Of a stretch of DNA of 64,000 nt, positions 41,141 through 50,410 are shown one piece after another. The notes beneath the pieces are model-generated. The model saw nothing but the letters and a program-made list of their open reading frames with translations, had not been told where the DNA came from and ran no database searches. Both the position numbers and the translations under genes were made by a program. Position 1 is the first letter of the stretch; every line of letters starts with the position of its first letter. The stretch is from positions 1 to 64,000 of the forward strand of contig NZ_MVOC01000005.1 in the NCBI RefSeq assembly GCF_002043095.1, read 5' to 3'. The DNA is from Mycobacterium sp. AT1. GTDB lineage: Bacteria > Actinomycetota > Actinomycetes > Mycobacteriales > Mycobacteriaceae.

Positions 41141-42321
41141 TGCAATTGACCTTTGACTCCGACGTCGAGGACTTCCGCGCCGAATTCGTGGACTTCCTCG
41201 AGGAGAACCTGCCCACCTCGGCGCAGACGCTCGAACGGCCCCGCTCGGTGTCTCACCTGCCCCAATGGGCGCGCGACTGGCAGCGGTTGTTGTTCGACAA
41301 CGGCTGGCTGCTCCCCGCGCAACCGCCGGAGTTCGGCGGCCGCAACGCCTCGGTACTGCAGACCTACGTGCACCTCGAGGAGCTCTGCCGGCGCCGGATC
41401 TACCACAGCTTCAACCCTCAAGGCGTGAACATCGTTGCGGCGTCTCTGCTTACGTTTGGCAGCGAGAAGCAGAAGCGTGAGTGGGCCGTGCCGGTCCTGC
41501 GCGGCGAGAAGACCGCGTCGCTGGGCATGAGTGAACCCAGCGCCGGCTCCGACCTCGCGTCGCTGCGCACCCGCGCCGTCCGCGACGGTGACGCGTTCGT
41601 CGTCAACGGACAGAAGGTCTGGACCTCCGGCGCGCACGACGCAGACTTCCTGCTGACCTTCGTGCGCACCGACCCCGACGCGCCGAAGCACAAGGGCATC
41701 AGCGCTTTGGTCGTGCCGACCGACCTCGAGGGTGTGGTGCGCCGGCCGTTCGCCGACCTGTGCGGCCAGCAGAACGACGACTTCAACGAGGTGTTCTTCA
41801 CCGACGTCCGGGTGCCCGCGGAGAATCTGGTGGGCCCGCTGAACGGCGGCTGGGGCGTCGTCAACGGCTCCCTCGGCCACGAGCGCACGATGATGTGGCT
41901 GGGCTTCGCCGACCGGATCGACAACATGATCACCGATTTCTCGCCGAGTTCGGAACTCGAGCGCGACCAGTTCGCGACCATCGTCATGGACTATCAGGCG
42001 CTGCGTGCGATGGGGTCGATCTCCCTGGCCCGCGCGGCGCGGGGCGAAGTCGACGTCGCCTCGGTGTCGGTGCTCAAGCTCTTCGGCTCGGAGGCGGAGA
42101 TGAACGCGTCGGCCAACATCCTGACCGCCGTAGGACCCGACGGTCTGACCCATCCGTCCACGTCCGGCTCGTACGCGCACATGAACCTCGACCACTACTT
42201 CGCGAGTTGGTTCGAGCGCTTCGCGCGCAGCTTTTCGGGAACGATCGCGGGCGGCACGTCGGAGATCCAGCGCAACATCATCGCCCAGCAGGTGCTGGGG
42301 CTGCCGCGGCCGCCGCGCTGA
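41140..42321 (+). CDS. Acyl-CoA dehydrogenase, long subunit
   Basis: A 393-aa ACAD: GMSEPSAGSDLASLRTRA, NGQKVWTSGAHDAD, and C-terminal GGTSEIQRNIIAQQVLGLP. GHERTMM carries a Glu near the alternative catalytic position. It is a close paralogue of the ACAD at 13124-14290 and the partner of the short subunit just upstream. Confidence 0.91.
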   Translation: MQLTFDSDVEDFRAEFVDFLEENLPTSAQTLERPRSVSHLPQWARDWQRLLFDNGWLLPAQPPEFGGRNASVLQTYVHLEELCRRRIYHSFNPQGVNIVAASLLTFGSEKQKREWAVPVLRGEKTASLGMSEPSAGSDLASLRTRAVRDGDAFVVNGQKVWTSGAHDADFLLTFVRTDPDAPKHKGISALVVPTDLEGVVRRPFADLCGQQNDDFNEVFFTDVRVPAENLVGPLNGGWGVVNGSLGHERTMMWLGFADRIDNMITDFSPSSELERDQFATIVMDYQALRAMGSISLARAARGEVDVASVSVLKLFGSEAEMNASANILTAVGPDGLTHPSTSGSYAHMNLDHYFASWFERFARSFSGTIAGGTSEIQRNIIAQQVLGLPRPPR

Positions 42322-42337
42322 TCCCTCGGATGTTCCT

Positions 42338-43114
42338 GTGACGCTGGAGATCGATCTGGCCGGCCGGCGGGTCGCAATCACCGGGGCAGGTCAGGGCATC
42401 GGTCGCGGCCTGGCGCTGGCGTTCGCCATGGCCGGCGCCGAGGTACTGGTCAACGACCTACGTATGGAACGCGCCGACGACGTCGTCGAGGAAGCACGTG
42501 CAGCAGGGGGATTGGCACGGGCGTTCGTCTTCGACGTGACCGATTACGGTGCCGTCACCGACGCCTTCGTGGCGGCTGGCACGGTGGACGTGTTGATCAA
42601 CAACGCCGGCAACGCCGGCGCCGACGGCTTCCGCACTAGGCAGAGTTTCGCAGTGACCGAACCGGTCGACTGGGAGCCCTTTCTCCTGGTGAATCTCTAC
42701 GGCGTCCTTCACTGCACCCGCGCCGTGCTGCCGGCGATGGTCGAACGGAACTGGGGCCGCATCATCACGATCGTCTCCGACGCCGGCCGAACCGGCGATC
42801 CGAATTCAGCTGCCTACGCGACGGCCAAGGCCGGGGCCGCGGGATTCACGCGGTCAATTGCGCTGGAAGTGGGCCGCTTCGGGATCACCGCCAACAACAT
42901 TGCACTGGGGACCATGCGGACGCCGCTGACCCAACCGCTGTGGAGTCAGCCAGATGCTTTGCAGGCAAAGGCAATACTTCGCAATTACGCCATCCGGCGC
43001 CCCGGCACCTCAGAGGACGTCACCCACCTTGCAGCGTTGCTCGCAAGTGAGCACGGTTCATGGATCACCGGGCAGACCCTTCCGGTGAATGGTGGCTTCT
43101 CCTTCGCCCTTTAG
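42338..43114 (+). CDS. SDR oxidoreductase
   Basis: A 258-aa SDR with ITGAGQGIGRGLALAF, INNAGNAGADG, TIVSDAG (Ser region), YATAKAG (YxxxK) and ITGQTLPVNGG. Asn-Asp in VNDLRM follows strand 2. It may oxidise a hydroxyacyl-CoA made by the preceding ACAD-hydratase steps. GTG 42338 has only a weak ribosome site. It is convergent with the P450 gene, 22 bp away. Confidence 0.89.
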   Translation: MTLEIDLAGRRVAITGAGQGIGRGLALAFAMAGAEVLVNDLRMERADDVVEEARAAGGLARAFVFDVTDYGAVTDAFVAAGTVDVLINNAGNAGADGFRTRQSFAVTEPVDWEPFLLVNLYGVLHCTRAVLPAMVERNWGRIITIVSDAGRTGDPNSAAYATAKAGAAGFTRSIALEVGRFGITANNIALGTMRTPLTQPLWSQPDALQAKAILRNYAIRRPGTSEDVTHLAALLASEHGSWITGQTLPVNGGFSFAL

Positions 43115-43136
43115 TTCTGTCGAGCTCTTCCGACGG

Positions 43137-44504
43137 CTACCAGGTGATGACCGCGTCCTGCTTGCGCTCGGTGATCGGCCGCGCGAGCTCCTGCTCGTCG
43201 CAAATCTGCTGCAGCCGTTGCAGCGTGTCCTCCAAGCCGGGGCCAAGCCGTCGCCCGGGGGTGAACGTCGCGGGCAGGTGCTTCATGCCCTGGATGACGC
43301 CGATGCTCTCGTAGTGTTCCGTACCCTCGGGATCGCAGAGGTAGTCCGGCATCCGGTCGAGCACCGCGGTCAGCATCGACTTGAACACCGTCCGGGCCAC
43401 GTTGGAGCCGACGCACCGGTGCACGCCGATGCCGAAGCTGAAGTGACGGTTGCCCTTCCGGTCCAAGACGACCTTCTCGGGTTCATCGAACACCGACGGG
43501 TCGCGGTTGGCCATCGCCCACGACAGCCACAGCCGCTCACCCTCCTTGAACCGTTGGCCGTCGACCTCGACGTCCTCGGCGAACGTGCGGCCGTCCCCGG
43601 CTGCGGGAGTGAAGAAGCGCAGGAACTCCTCGGTGGCCGGGTGCAGCAGGGTGTCGCGTTCGCGGCTGAGTCGGTCGCGCTCGTCGGGGTTGTCCGACAA
43701 CCACTCCAGTGCGTGTGCGGTGAGGGCCGTTGTCGTGTCGAACCCGCCGCCGATGACCAACCCCAGGTTGCCCAGGATCTCCAGATCTGGCGCCGGCTCG
43801 CCGTCGATCCGCAGTTGCAGCAGAGCGTTCACCAAACCAGGCCGGGGGTTCTCGCGGATCGCCATCATCGTGGTGATCATGTCGATGCCCATCTGTCTGC
43901 TCATCTCCGCGACGCGAGGGGCGTCGGGTGAATGCTCGGGCGTGGACACCGACAGATGGGCGGGCTCACTGTAGACGGGCCACTTGTCCAGGTGGATGCC
44001 CATCATGGCCAGCGTGAGGACCGCTGGCACGATGTTGGCCAGGTCGTCGACGAAGTCGATTCGGCCCGTCTCGATCTTCTCGTCGATTGCCGCGCGGGTG
44101 ATTTCGTCGACGAAGGGCACCCACCGCTTGACGGCGGCGGGCGAGAGGTAGGGATTTAGCGCACCTCGGTAGATGCTGTGGTCGGGTTCGTCCATCTCCA
44201 GAATGCCGCCGCGGACGATGGTGGCCCGCTGGGCTCTGGGAATCGTGATGCCCTGATAGCCCTTTCGTTCTCCGTTGAGATCGTGGTCGTTGGAGATCGC
44301 CGGGCAGCGGGCCAGTTCGAATACCTCGTTACTGCCCGCCGCAACCCAGTGGCCGTCGTACGCGTCGGTCCACGCCACCGGGCACTTGGCGTGCATTTCC
44401 TCGGTGATCTGCTGAAACTGCTCGCGATACTCCGGGGTGTGCCGGTCGAAGTGAAAGTTGTTCTTCTTGCGGTGCTCGTCGCCTACGACGTCGTCGATGC
44501 TCAC
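43137..44504 (-). CDS. Cytochrome P450
   Basis: A 455-aa soluble P450, not closely related to the other two in the window. Haem loop HFSFGIGVHRCVGSNVAR with Cys364; I-helix GGGFDTTTA with the acid-alcohol pair D-T; K-helix EEFLR. It has a long C-terminal extension (ELARPITERKQDAVITW). GTG 44504 follows AGGAGA. The ferredoxin gene lies 31 bp upstream in the same operon, preceded by two SDR genes. Confidence 0.93.
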   Translation of the reverse strand: MSIDDVVGDEHRKKNNFHFDRHTPEYREQFQQITEEMHAKCPVAWTDAYDGHWVAAGSNEVFELARCPAISNDHDLNGERKGYQGITIPRAQRATIVRGGILEMDEPDHSIYRGALNPYLSPAAVKRWVPFVDEITRAAIDEKIETGRIDFVDDLANIVPAVLTLAMMGIHLDKWPVYSEPAHLSVSTPEHSPDAPRVAEMSRQMGIDMITTMMAIRENPRPGLVNALLQLRIDGEPAPDLEILGNLGLVIGGGFDTTTALTAHALEWLSDNPDERDRLSRERDTLLHPATEEFLRFFTPAAGDGRTFAEDVEVDGQRFKEGERLWLSWAMANRDPSVFDEPEKVVLDRKGNRHFSFGIGVHRCVGSNVARTVFKSMLTAVLDRMPDYLCDPEGTEHYESIGVIQGMKHLPATFTPGRRLGPGLEDTLQRLQQICDEQELARPITERKQDAVITW

Positions 44505-44535
44505 GGCGGTGTCTCCTATTGTTTGGCGCGCAACG

Positions 44536-44727
44536 TCATTCGAGGATGATCGCCTGCTCGGGGCATGAGTGGGCGGCTTCCCTGACCTGATCTTCCCGGT
44601 CGTCGGGAACGAGGTCGGTGACGGGTGACGCGTGGCCGTCCACGTCGTCGAGCTCGAACGAGTCGGGCGCGATCATCGAGCACAGGGTGTGGCCCTGGCA
44701 GCGCTGTCCGTCAACTGAAACCTTCAC
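44536..44727 (-). CDS. 3Fe-4S ferredoxin
   Basis: A 63-aa ferredoxin with Cys10, Cys16 and Cys55 (CQGHTLC ... CP) and His13 at the variable position; Cys20 is Ala. It is the presumed electron donor to the P450 encoded immediately downstream. GTG 44727; the SDR stop lies 19 bp upstream. Confidence 0.9.
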   Translation of the reverse strand: MKVSVDGQRCQGHTLCSMIAPDSFELDDVDGHASPVTDLVPDDREDQVREAAHSCPEQAIILE

Positions 44728-44746
44728 TTCCGCAACCTCTTTCGAA

Positions 44747-45607
44747 TCAAATGTGGTAGTCGTACCACTTCAGGTAGCCTCCGCCGTCGACCCGCATCTG
44801 CATTCCGGTCACGTACCGCGACTCCTCGGAGGCGAGGAACAGCACCATGTTGCTGATGTCCGACGGTTCGACGTAGGGGATCTTCATGGCCTGCTGCACC
44901 CCGAACGCCGGCTCGGCGTCGGCGCGGGTTGGCTTCTCCAGGTCGGGCCGAAACGAGCGGTACATCGGCGCGCTTTGCAACATGTCGGTGTTGCAGTTGG
45001 TCGGATGCACGACGTTGGCGCGGATTCCGCGTGGAGCGAGGTGGGTGGCGAGGTCGTAGACGTACCCGGAGAGCGCACGCTTGGACGTCATGTACGCGAC
45101 CCCGCCCAGGTCGGCACCCGGATTGTCCACCTTGGCCACGTCCATCAGGGCGGCGGTCGACCCGGTGGCGATGATCGAGGCGCCTTCACCGAGATGGGGG
45201 AGAGCCACCTGGATGGCGTTGATGGTGCCGACCAAGTTCGTGTTGATGACGTCGCACCACGCGTCGATTTGCGGCTCGCCCTTCATCCCGGCGACGCCGG
45301 CTTGGGCGACCACGATGTCGAGTTTGCCGAATTCGGCGATGCCCTGCTCGAGTGCGCTCTTGAGCTGAGCGGGCTCCCGCACGTCGGCCCTGACGGCGAC
45401 CATGCGACGTCCGGTCTTCTCGACGTACTTGGCCGTCTCCTCGAGGTCTTCCGCGGTGGCCAGCGGGTAGCCGATGGACGCGATGTCCTCGCACAAGTCG
45501 ACGGCGATGACGTCGGCGCCCTCTTCGGCCAGCCGGATCGCGTGACTGCGGCCCTGCCCCCGCGCCGCACCCGTGATGAATGCGACCTTGCCCTCAACGC
45601 GTCCCAT
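44747..45607 (-). CDS. Mycofactocin-type SDR oxidoreductase
   Basis: A 286-aa SDR with the hallmark GKVAFITGAARGQGRSHAIR and AEEGADVIAVDLC of the mycofactocin-associated group; VAQAGVAGMKG and YMTSKRA (YxxxK) are present. It is a paralogue of the SDR at 11243. ATG 45607 follows AGAGGACA. In an operon with a P450 and ferredoxin, it may oxidise the alcohol made by the P450. Confidence 0.88.
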   Translation of the reverse strand: MGRVEGKVAFITGAARGQGRSHAIRLAEEGADVIAVDLCEDIASIGYPLATAEDLEETAKYVEKTGRRMVAVRADVREPAQLKSALEQGIAEFGKLDIVVAQAGVAGMKGEPQIDAWCDVINTNLVGTINAIQVALPHLGEGASIIATGSTAALMDVAKVDNPGADLGGVAYMTSKRALSGYVYDLATHLAPRGIRANVVHPTNCNTDMLQSAPMYRSFRPDLEKPTRADAEPAFGVQQAMKIPYVEPSDISNMVLFLASEESRYVTGMQMRVDGGGYLKWYDYHI

Positions 45608-45652
45608 GGGGTGTCCTCTCGTGTCCGTGATCGATGGCCCGTCGCGTCGGCA

Positions 45653-46354
45653 TCAGGTGTTACGGCCGCCGTTGACGCCCAAGATCTGCCCGGTGACGTA
45701 ATCGGCTTCCTCCGAGACGAAGTAGGAGCACGCGGCGGCGATGTCCTCGGGCCTGCCGATGCGCCGAACCGGGGTGCGCTCGATGTTCTCGTCGATGTCG
45801 CCGAGAAATCCGCGGCTCGCGGCCTTGCGCAGCATCGGGGTGTCGATGAACCCGGGCGGCACGGCGTTGACCGTGATACCGGCCGGCCCGTACTCCAGCG
45901 CCAAGCTCTTGGTGAGCCCGTTGACCGCCGACTTGGCCGATACGTAGTGCGACATGTAGGGCGTGCCCGAATGCGTGCTGGAGGACGAGATGTTGACGAT
46001 GCGACCCCAGCCTGCCTCGATCATGTCGGGCAGCACGGCCTGGATGCAGTGGAAGACGCCGTGGAGGTTGACGTTCACCACCCGCTGCCAGGTGTCGAAG
46101 TCGATGTCGAGGAATCGTTTGAAACCGTCGAGGCCCGCGGCGTTGACCAGGATCGTGACCGGCCCCAGCTGGGCGTGGATGGCGTCGAGTGCCGTGTCGA
46201 TCGCGGCACGGTCGGTGACGTCGACGGTATAGGCGAATTCCTCGTCCGACGGGGTCAGGTCGAGACTCGCCACGTGATAGCCGTCGGATCGAAGCCGATT
46301 CGCAATCGCCCGGCCGATGCCGGATCCGCCTCCGGTGACGACGGCGTTCTTCAC
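45653..46354 (-). CDS. SDR oxidoreductase (FabG-like)
   Basis: A 233-aa SDR starting directly at the Rossmann motif (KNAVVTGGGSGIGRAIA), so it lacks the usual N-terminal extension. VNAAGLDG, ISSSSTHSG, YVSAKSA (YxxxK) and YVTGQILGVNGG are seen. GTG 46354 follows GGAGG. It is the first gene of the SDR-SDR-ferredoxin-P450 operon and has a variant operator 53 nt upstream. Confidence 0.88.
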   Translation of the reverse strand: MKNAVVTGGGSGIGRAIANRLRSDGYHVASLDLTPSDEEFAYTVDVTDRAAIDTALDAIHAQLGPVTILVNAAGLDGFKRFLDIDFDTWQRVVNVNLHGVFHCIQAVLPDMIEAGWGRIVNISSSSTHSGTPYMSHYVSAKSAVNGLTKSLALEYGPAGITVNAVPPGFIDTPMLRKAASRGFLGDIDENIERTPVRRIGRPEDIAAACSYFVSEEADYVTGQILGVNGGRNT

Positions 46355-46407
46355 TGCATGGCCTCCAGATAACGGTCGTGGACGGCAAGAATACTGCTTC
46401 CGATTGT

Positions 46408-46422
46408 GAGAACCGTACTCTC
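46408..46422. promoter_or_regulatory. GAGAAT-N3-ATTCTC operator, site 10 (variant)
   Basis: GAGAACCGTACTCTC retains GAGAA and CTCTC ends; two inner positions differ. It lies 53 nt upstream of the minus-strand SDR operon. Confidence 0.5.
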
Positions 46423-46559
46423 GGATCCCGTCTACGTGCAAGATAATTGGGCCACCTGGCGATTCGCGGGAAATTTCGAGATGGCACGCGAAGGGCCGTG
46501 ACTAGCGGATCTACGGACGTTTGTGTTCTCAGGGCCCGAATGTATGATTTGCGCTAGAT

Positions 46560-46574
46560 GAGAATGAAATTTCC
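46560..46574. promoter_or_regulatory. GAGAAT-N3-ATTCTC operator, site 11 (right arm degenerate)
   Basis: GAGAATGAAATTTCC has a perfect left arm and a 4/6 right arm, 19 nt upstream of the aldehyde dehydrogenase start. A separate GTTCTC half site is at 46525-46530. Confidence 0.45.
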
Positions 46575-46593
46575 ATCACACTCGAGGAGGATG

Positions 46594-48099
46594 ATGGGCC
46601 AGTCACCCACGGTCACCACCGGAGAGCTCTCCGAGACGGATTCTGCGGCACCCGGTCGACGGATGCTGATCGACGGCAGCCTCGTCGGGGCGCAACGGTC
46701 GTTCGCCTCGATGAACCCGGCAACCGGCGAGGTCGTCGGGCACGCGCCGGACGGGACCGTCGCCGACGCGGAGGCGGCGGTCGCCGCGGCCCGCCGCGCC
46801 TTCGACGAGGGCCGGTGGGCGACGGACGTCGAGCTGCGGATGCGGTGCCTGAACCAGTTCCACCAGGCGCTGGTCGACCACCGCGATGAGCTGGCCGCGC
46901 TGACCACCGACGAAGTGGGCGCCACCCCCGCCCTGCTCGCGGGCGCACAGCTCGATGGGCCGATCGCCATCGTGCGCTTCTACTCAGACCTCCTGAAGAC
47001 GCACCCGCTCACCGAAGACCTGGGGAACGTCGAAAGCCGCGGGATGCAACACCACCGCTGGGTGGAGAAGGAGGCCGGCGGTGTGGTCGCGGCCATCGTG
47101 GCCTACAACTACCCCAACCAACTGGCGCTCGCGAAGCTGGCGCCGTCGTTGGCCGCCGGCTGCACCGTCGTCCTCAAGGGTGCGCCCGACACGCCCCTGG
47201 TGACCCTGGCCCTCGGCGAGATCATCGCCAACCACACCGACATCCCCGCAGGTGTGGTGAACGTCCTCAGTTCATCGGATCCGGCGGTGGGGGCCGCGCT
47301 CGTGGCGAGCCCGGAGGTCGACATCGTGACCTTCACCGGATCTACGCCGACCGGCCGGGCGATCATGGCTGCCGCCAGCGCCACCCTCAAGCGGGTCTTC
47401 CTCGAACTGGGCGGCAAGTCGGCGGCCATCGTGCTCGACGACGCGGACTTCGGCACCGCGGCGACGTTCGCCGCCTTCAGCATGGTCACCCACGCCGGCC
47501 AGGGTTGCGCGCTGACCTCGCGGTTGCTGGTGCCCCGCGCACACCACGACGCCATCGTGGAGATGGTCAAGGCCAACTTCGCCCACGTGCGCTACGGCGA
47601 CCCCCGAGATCCGAAGACCTACATGGGCCCGCTCATCAGCGAGCGGCAGCGAGACAAGGTCGACGGCATGGTCCAGCGCGCCGTCGCCGCGGGCGCGACC
47701 CTGGTCTTCGGTGGCGAGAAGAAGGATCCGGGATACTTCTACACACCCACCCTGCTCACCGACGTGGCCGTCGACGCCGAGATCGCGCAGGAGGAGGTCT
47801 TCGGACCGGTTCTGGTGGTCATCGCCTACGACGACGACGACGACGCCGTCCGGATCGCCAACGACTCGATCTACGGCCTGTCCGGCGCGGTGTTCGGTAG
47901 CGAGGATCGCGCAGTGGCGATTGCCCGCCGCATTCGTACCGGCACCTTCTCCATCAACGGCGGCAACTACTTCAGTCCTGACGCTCCCTTCGGCGGGTAC
48001 AAGCAGTCGGGCATCGGCCGCGAAATGGGGATCGCCGGCCTCGAGGAGTTTCAAGAACGCAAGACCTTCGCGACCGTCGTCCACGGGTCCGCGTCGTGA
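46594..48099 (+). CDS. Aldehyde dehydrogenase
   Basis: A 501-aa NAD(P)+-dependent aldehyde dehydrogenase. VAAIVAYNYPNQLAL (cofactor-binding region), FTGSTPTGRAI, the Glu of LELGGKSAA and the nucleophile Cys305 of GQGCALTSR are intact, and EEVFGPVL is present. ATG 46594 is preferred (GAGGAGG just upstream); ATG 46591 is adjacent, and ATG 46558 lies at the operator. It would oxidise an aldehyde to the acid, which the coupled CoA-transferase could then activate (GTGA overlap). Confidence 0.92.
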   Translation: MGQSPTVTTGELSETDSAAPGRRMLIDGSLVGAQRSFASMNPATGEVVGHAPDGTVADAEAAVAAARRAFDEGRWATDVELRMRCLNQFHQALVDHRDELAALTTDEVGATPALLAGAQLDGPIAIVRFYSDLLKTHPLTEDLGNVESRGMQHHRWVEKEAGGVVAAIVAYNYPNQLALAKLAPSLAAGCTVVLKGAPDTPLVTLALGEIIANHTDIPAGVVNVLSSSDPAVGAALVASPEVDIVTFTGSTPTGRAIMAAASATLKRVFLELGGKSAAIVLDDADFGTAATFAAFSMVTHAGQGCALTSRLLVPRAHHDAIVEMVKANFAHVRYGDPRDPKTYMGPLISERQRDKVDGMVQRAVAAGATLVFGGEKKDPGYFYTPTLLTDVAVDAEIAQEEVFGPVLVVIAYDDDDDAVRIANDSIYGLSGAVFGSEDRAVAIARRIRTGTFSINGGNYFSPDAPFGGYKQSGIGREMGIAGLEEFQERKTFATVVHGSAS

Positions 48100-49304
48100 G
48101 CCTGCCGCTGGCGGGTATTCGCGTCCTGGAGGTCGCGATGTACGGGTTCGTGCCGTCGGCCGGCGCAGTCCTCGCCGAATGGGGCGCCGACGTGATCAAG
48201 GTCGAGCACGCCGTCACTGGCGACCCGCAGCGCGGCCTCCGGCAGACCGGCTCGCTCCGCGTCGAGGGCGACCCCAATCCCAACATCGAACACGCCAACC
48301 GTGGCAAGCGCAGCATCGGCCTGGACGTGTCGACCGCAGAGGGCCGCGAGGTACTCCTGGAACTCGCCCGGCGCGCGGACGTCTTCTTGACCAGCTTCCT
48401 GCCCGGCCACCGCGAAAAGTTCGGCATGGACGTCGACGACATTCGGGCGGTGAACCCAAAGATCGTCTACGCCAGGGGAAGCGCGCTCGGTCCACGCGGC
48501 CTCGAAGCCACCAAGGGCGGCTATGACATGACCGCGTTCTGGTGCCGCGCCGGGACCGCGGCCACCATCACCCCGCCCGGCACCGCGGGCATGATCGCTC
48601 CTCCCGGCCCGGCCTACGGCGACACCATCTCGGGCACCAATCTGGCCGGCGGCATCGCAGCGGCGTTGCTCAAGCGTGAACGCACGGGGGAGCCGTCGAC
48701 GGTCGACGTCTCCCTGCTCGGAAGCGGGCTGTGGGCGATGGGCCACACCATCGCGGTGACGTCGCACCTCGACCAGTGCCTCGTCGCCCCGACGCCCGGC
48801 GTGCACGGCTCGCCGGTCAACCCGCTCGTCGGTGTCTATGCGACCAAGGACGACCGCTACATCTCGTTGGTGATGATGCAGCCCACCAAGTTCTGGGCCG
48901 ACGTGTGCAGGCACATCGATCGCGACGACCTGGTTGACGACCCGCGGTTCTCCACCGCGGCGTCAATCGCGGAGAACACCGCCGCCGCCGTGGAGATCCT
49001 TCGGGACGTCATCGCGACCCGCACCCTGCCGGAGTGGAGTGAGCGCTTCGCCACGCTGGCGGGACCGTGGGCACCCGTGCAGGACACCTTGCAGGCCGCC
49101 GCCGACGCGCAGGTGCTTGCGAACGAATACATCGTGCGGGCGGGCGATCTCGACCTCGTCGCCAACCCCGTTCAGTTCGACGTCACCGCGCCGCGCACGG
49201 GCCCGGCGCCGGCATTCGCCGCGCAGACCGACGAGGTCTTGGTCGAACTGGGTCTGGACTGGGATCGCATCATCGAGCTGAAGACCGCCGGCGCGGTCAC
49301 CTAG
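48096..49304 (+). CDS. Family III CoA-transferase
   Basis: A 402-aa CaiB/BaiF transferase: VLAEWGADVIKVEH, NRGKRS, and GGYDMTAFWCRAG with the catalytic Asp. The GTG start overlaps the aldehyde dehydrogenase stop. The pair suggests aldehyde to acid to acyl-CoA conversion. The mce operon begins 289 bp downstream on the same strand. Confidence 0.9.
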   Translation: MSLPLAGIRVLEVAMYGFVPSAGAVLAEWGADVIKVEHAVTGDPQRGLRQTGSLRVEGDPNPNIEHANRGKRSIGLDVSTAEGREVLLELARRADVFLTSFLPGHREKFGMDVDDIRAVNPKIVYARGSALGPRGLEATKGGYDMTAFWCRAGTAATITPPGTAGMIAPPGPAYGDTISGTNLAGGIAAALLKRERTGEPSTVDVSLLGSGLWAMGHTIAVTSHLDQCLVAPTPGVHGSPVNPLVGVYATKDDRYISLVMMQPTKFWADVCRHIDRDDLVDDPRFSTAASIAENTAAAVEILRDVIATRTLPEWSERFATLAGPWAPVQDTLQAAADAQVLANEYIVRAGDLDLVANPVQFDVTAPRTGPAPAFAAQTDEVLVELGLDWDRIIELKTAGAVT

Positions 49305-49593
49305 GCGCCGGAGACATCGTGTTCGCAATGCCCCAACGGAAGGCCCGACGTCATCGGTGTGGTGAAAGATGCCGTGCTGCGGGTCTATTCGTCTACGTCC
49401 ATCCGCACCCGGTGGGGTCACCCATCGGTGCGGACTTCTTCGTCGAAGGTGCTCCGCGTAGCGCGTCCGGTGTGGCACAGTGCGTCAAGCCGCTTTCGCG
49501 GCTCGACGCCGAGCGCCAACTACGTCAGACGAAATGCGCTGTCGCACAACATATTGACGCTGACGACGATCAAAAGGGAAGGACCTGAAGCCC
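49305..49593. other. 289-bp upstream region of the mce operon
   Basis: No gene is supported here, and no GAGAAT-type operator was found. TTGACG near 49556 could be a -35 element, but no convincing -10 was seen. Read-through from the CoA-transferase gene is possible. Confidence 0.4.
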
Positions 49594-50403
49594 ATGGCGG
49601 TCAAGGGGCCGGAACGTTGGTCGACGGGCATCTCGCTACCCAAGGGATTGTCGGCGCCGATGGGCGCCGTTGGCGGGTTGTTCTCAATGGGTCTCGATGC
49701 GATTCGATTCGTGTTCGTGCGGCCGTTTCAGGGGCGGGAATTCCTGGAACAATGCTGGTTCGTGGCGCGCGTGTCGCTGGTACCCACGTTGCTAGTGGCG
49801 ATCCCATTCACCGTATTGGTGAGCTTCATCCTCAACATCCTGCTGCGCGAACTGGGCGCGGCCGACCTGTCCGGCGCAGGTGCAGCGTTCGGCGCGGTCA
49901 CCCAGGTCGGCCCCTTGGTCACCGTGCTGATCGTTGCCGGCGCGGGCGCCACGGCGATGTGCGCAGATCTGGGGTCGCGCACCATTCGCGAGGAGATCGA
50001 CGCCATGGAGGTGCTGGGCATCAACCCGGTCCAGCGTCTGGTCACGCCGCGCATGCTGGCCTCGGGTCTGGTGGCGTTCCTGCTCAACAGCTTGGTGGTC
50101 ATCATCGGAATCCTCGGCGGCTACTTCTTCTCGGTGTTCGTCCAGGACGTCAACCCCGGCGCGTTCGCTGCGGGAATCACCCTGCTCACCGGCGTTCCTG
50201 AGGTCATCATCTCGTGCGTGAAGGCGGCCTTGTTCGGCTTGTTCGCCGGCCTGATCGCCTGCTACCGCGGGTTGACCATCACCGGTGGCGGCGCCAAGGC
50301 CGTCGGCAACGCCGTCAACGAGACCGTTGTCTTCGCGTTCATGGCCCTGTTCGTCATCAACGTGGTGGTCACCGCCATCGGCATCCAGTTGACGGCGAGG
50401 TAG
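49594..50403 (+). CDS. yrbEA: YrbE-family Mce permease subunit A
   Basis: A 269-aa MlaE/YrbE-family permease with about five to six membrane segments and the conserved LGINPVQRLVTPRM loop after an EEIDAMEV motif, which contacts the ATPase. It forms the inner-membrane channel of an Mce lipid importer with YrbEB. ATG 49594 follows GGAAGGA. First of eight tightly packed genes; the ATPase (MceG type) is not encoded here, as is usual. The mce locus number cannot be assigned. Confidence 0.95.
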   Translation: MAVKGPERWSTGISLPKGLSAPMGAVGGLFSMGLDAIRFVFVRPFQGREFLEQCWFVARVSLVPTLLVAIPFTVLVSFILNILLRELGAADLSGAGAAFGAVTQVGPLVTVLIVAGAGATAMCADLGSRTIREEIDAMEVLGINPVQRLVTPRMLASGLVAFLLNSLVVIIGILGGYFFSVFVQDVNPGAFAAGITLLTGVPEVIISCVKAALFGLFAGLIACYRGLTITGGGAKAVGNAVNETVVFAFMALFVINVVVTAIGIQLTAR

Positions 50404-50410
50404 GCACGCC

